Shown here: piece after piece, positions 62,147-64,000 of the stretch
Layout of the letters: every line of letters starts with the position of its first letter
How positions within the stretch are numbered: position 1 is the stretch's first letter
Source: Shewanella algidipiscicola
GTDB taxonomy: Bacteria; Pseudomonadota; Gammaproteobacteria; Enterobacterales; Shewanellaceae
Assembly: GCF_003605125.1 (NCBI RefSeq)
Contig: NZ_QPQT01000011.1
Coordinates: 1 to 64,000, forward strand
Direction: 5' to 3'
DNA: 64,000 nucleotides
Made by a program: the position numbers and the translations under genes
Notes under the pieces: generated by a model
Databases searched by the model: none
The model's input: the letters and a program-made list of their open reading frames with translations, nothing else
Told to the model about the DNA's origin: nothing

Positions 62147-64000
62147 TTAGGCTTGGTAGTAGCTACCGTTGTTGGCAGCAAGTTCACGCATCTTGTCTGT
62201 TACTTGGTACAGACCGCCTAGGTGAGCATATTTGTCGGCTAATGCAACAAAATTAGCTACGCCCATGGTGTCGATGTAACGGAACACACCGCCTCTAAAT
62301 GGAGGGAAACCGAGACCGTAAACTAGCCCCATGTCAGCTTCAGCTGGAGTGGCAATGATGCCTTCTTCGAGACAGCGTACTGTTTCGATAATCATTGGAA
62401 TCATAGTGCGAGCGATGATCTCATCTTTGGTGAACTCTTTGAGTTCACCAAAGGTATTACCTAGGAGTTCATAACTCACAGGATCGATATCTTTCTTTGG
62501 CTTACCACGGCGATCGACAGAGTATTGATAGAAACCTTTGGCATTTTTCTGTCCAAAACGTTGCGCTTCAAACATCACATCAATCGCATCTTTACCGGTT
62601 TTGCCCATTCTGTCGGGGAAACCTTCAGCCATCACTGCTTGTGCGTGGTGGCCGGTATCTAGACCGACGACGTCGAGCAGATAAGCAGGGCCCATTGGCC
62701 ACCCAAACTGCTTTTCCATTACCTTGTCGATAGCCGCAAAATCGGCGCCATCGGCAAGTAGGCCGCTAAAGCCGGCAAAATAAGGAAATAGCACGCGGTT
62801 AACGAAGAAGCCTGGGCAGTCGTTAACTACAATAGGGGTCTTCCCCATTTTGGCCGCATAAGCCACAACCGATGCAATGGTTTCTTCTGAACTATTTTCA
62901 CCACGGATAACTTCAACCAAAGGCATCTTGTGTACTGGGTTAAAGAAATGCATACCGCAGAAACGCTCAGGTTTCTTTAGGCTCTTAGCCAATAGATTGA
63001 TTGAGATAGTTGATGTGTTCGAGGCGATGATCGCATCTTCACTGACATGCTCTTCGACTTCAGCCAATACCGTGGCTTTCACTTTTGGATGCTCAACAAC
63101 GGCTTCAACAACAATATCGGCTTGTTTTACCGCACTGTAATCTAAGGTCGCTGTGATGTTATTCAGTACTGCAGCCATTTTTTCTGGAGTCGAGCGTCCA
63201 CGTTTGATTTGCGCTGTCAGTAGTTTAGATGCTTCGCCTAAACCAAGTTCAAGTGCTGGCTGAGCGATATCTTTCATGACGATTGGCGTGCCTTTGCTGG
63301 CACTTTGATAGGCAATACCACCGCCCATAATACCTGCGCCCAACACGGCGGCACTGTTTACGGGTTTAGCTTGCTTGGAAGCTTTCTTCGCCTTTCCTTT
63401 AACGAGTTGATCATTAAGGAATATACCGATAAGTGCTTGAGCAACTTCGGTTTTAGCCAGTTTAAGAAATGCCTGATGTTCGATTTGTAGCGCTTCATCT
63501 CGCTTAGCACCTGCGGCTTGCTCTATTACATCAACCGCTGCCATTGGGGCTGGGTAATGTTTGCCCGCAACCTGAAAGACCATGCCTTTAGCTGTGGCAA
63601 ATGACATCATTGCTTCAAGCTTAGGTAGCGTGAGTGGCGATAATTTATGGTTACGACGTGATTGCCAATCAATCTTCTCGGCAATGGCATCGTTAAGCAT
63701 TTGAATCGCTGCGGTTTCTAGTGCTTCTGGTGCAACAACAGCATCAATAGCGCCCACTTTTAATGCCGCTTCTGGGCGTTGATCTTTACCTGTGGTGATC
63801 CATTCAAGCGCGTTGTCCGCGCCAATAACGCGAGGTAGACGTACTGTGCCGCCAAAGCCTGGAATAATACCCAGTTTGGTTTCGGGCAGACCAATGCGAG
63901 CCGTGGTATCTGCCACGCGCAAATCGGTTGCTAAAATGGTTTCACAGCCACCGCCTAATGCAAAGCCTTTGATTGCTGAGATGGTTGGGAAGGGCAAATC
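62147..64000 (-). CDS. fadB: Fatty acid oxidation complex alpha subunit FadB (partial at window edge)
   Basis: This multifunctional enoyl-CoA hydratase / 3-hydroxyacyl-CoA dehydrogenase is truncated at its N-terminus by the window end. The frame is open to base 64000, so the apparent TTG at 63997 is an internal Leu. About 617 of the expected roughly 716-730 residues are visible. The hydratase part has [20 protein letters not shown]. The NAD-binding motif is [20 protein letters not shown], and dehydrogenase signatures include [14 protein letters not shown] and [20 protein letters not shown]. It is transcribed ahead of fadA. Confidence 0.97.
   Translation of the reverse strand, partial: DLPFPTISAIKGFALGGGCETILATDLRVADTTARIGLPETKLGIIPGFGGTVRLPRVIGADNALEWITTGKDQRPEAALKVGAIDAVVAPEALETAAIQMLNDAIAEKIDWQSRRNHKLSPLTLPKLEAMMSFATAKGMVFQVAGKHYPAPMAAVDVIEQAAGAKRDEALQIEHQAFLKLAKTEVAQALIGIFLNDQLVKGKAKKASKQAKPVNSAAVLGAGIMGGGIAYQSASKGTPIVMKDIAQPALELGLGEASKLLTAQIKRGRSTPEKMAAVLNNITATLDYSAVKQADIVVEAVVEHPKVKATVLAEVEEHVSEDAIIASNTSTISINLLAKSLKKPERFCGMHFFNPVHKMPLVEVIRGENSSEETIASVVAYAAKMGKTPIVVNDCPGFFVNRVLFPYFAGFSGLLADGADFAAIDKVMEKQFGWPMGPAYLLDVVGLDTGHHAQAVMAEGFPDRMGKTGKDAIDVMFEAQRFGQKNAKGFYQYSVDRRGKPKKDIDPVSYELLGNTFGELKEFTKDEIIARTMIPMIIETVRCLEEGIIATPAEADMGLVYGLGFPPFRGGVFRYIDTMGVANFVALADKYAHLGGLYQVTDKMRELAANNGSYYQA

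Overview
The window is about 64 kb of a gammaproteobacterial chromosome around its replication origin. Gene content, gene order and protein sequences fit Shewanella: mnmG-rsmG-parA-parB followed by atpIBEFHAGDC and glmU on one side, rpmH/dnaA-dnaN-recF-gyrB then glyQS, tusA and fadBA on the other. The genus is inferred from synteny and protein resemblance; no database search was run. No rRNA, tRNA, CRISPR array or intact insertion sequence was seen.

Layout. 0-5 kb: ccoG, a small membrane-anchored protein, menB, a DUF2061 membrane protein behind a Fur-like box, and a small outer-membrane barrel. 4.7-9.8 kb: glmR-glmS with a strong promoter embedded in an inverted-repeat operator, then a TonB-dependent receptor behind a Fur-like box. 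9.85-11.65 kb: a small foreign-looking cassette (a secreted peptide gene frameshifted in an A8 tract, and an unknown anchored protein) bracketed by two tandem copies of the 3' end of glmU. 11.5-20.5 kb: glmU, a DsrE-like gene and the F1Fo ATP synthase operon. 20.6-26 kb: parB, parA, rsmG, mnmG, the origin itself (DnaA boxes, AT-rich side, 16 GATC sites in about 330 bp) and mioC, arranged as in E. coli.

26-38.6 kb is an accessory block between mioC and mnmE: a UbiG-like methyltransferase, a LysE-type exporter, a large PLD-helicase-DUF3427 protein, a sulfotransferase-like protein, a GATC-rich non-coding stretch, and a decaying cluster that looks like the remnant of a Flp/Tad-type surface system. 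That cluster holds a pilin gene with a stop codon at the conserved Glu, an OmpA-like gene broken by frameshifts, two tandem secreted paralogues, a LuxR-type regulator and a DUF4892-DUF4892-OmpA protein. 38.6-49.1 kb: mnmE, yidC, yidD, rnpA, rpmH, a GATC-rich dnaA control region, then dnaA-dnaN-recF-gyrB. 49.2-64 kb: pxpBCA (5-oxoprolinase), glyQS, tag, a large secreted PD40-amidohydrolase, a MOSC protein, tusA, ybaK and fadBA (fadB runs off the window).

The origin, ParA/ParB and six parS-like 16-mers (32.6, 46.6, 55.5, 56.8, 60.0 and 60.9 kb) together form an origin-proximal segregation domain. One parS is the exact centre of a 34-bp perfect palindrome that also looks like the bidirectional terminator between two convergent genes.

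The most unusual items are the glmU-flanked cassette, the parS/terminator palindrome, the operator-embedded glmR promoter, and the decaying pilus-like cluster.
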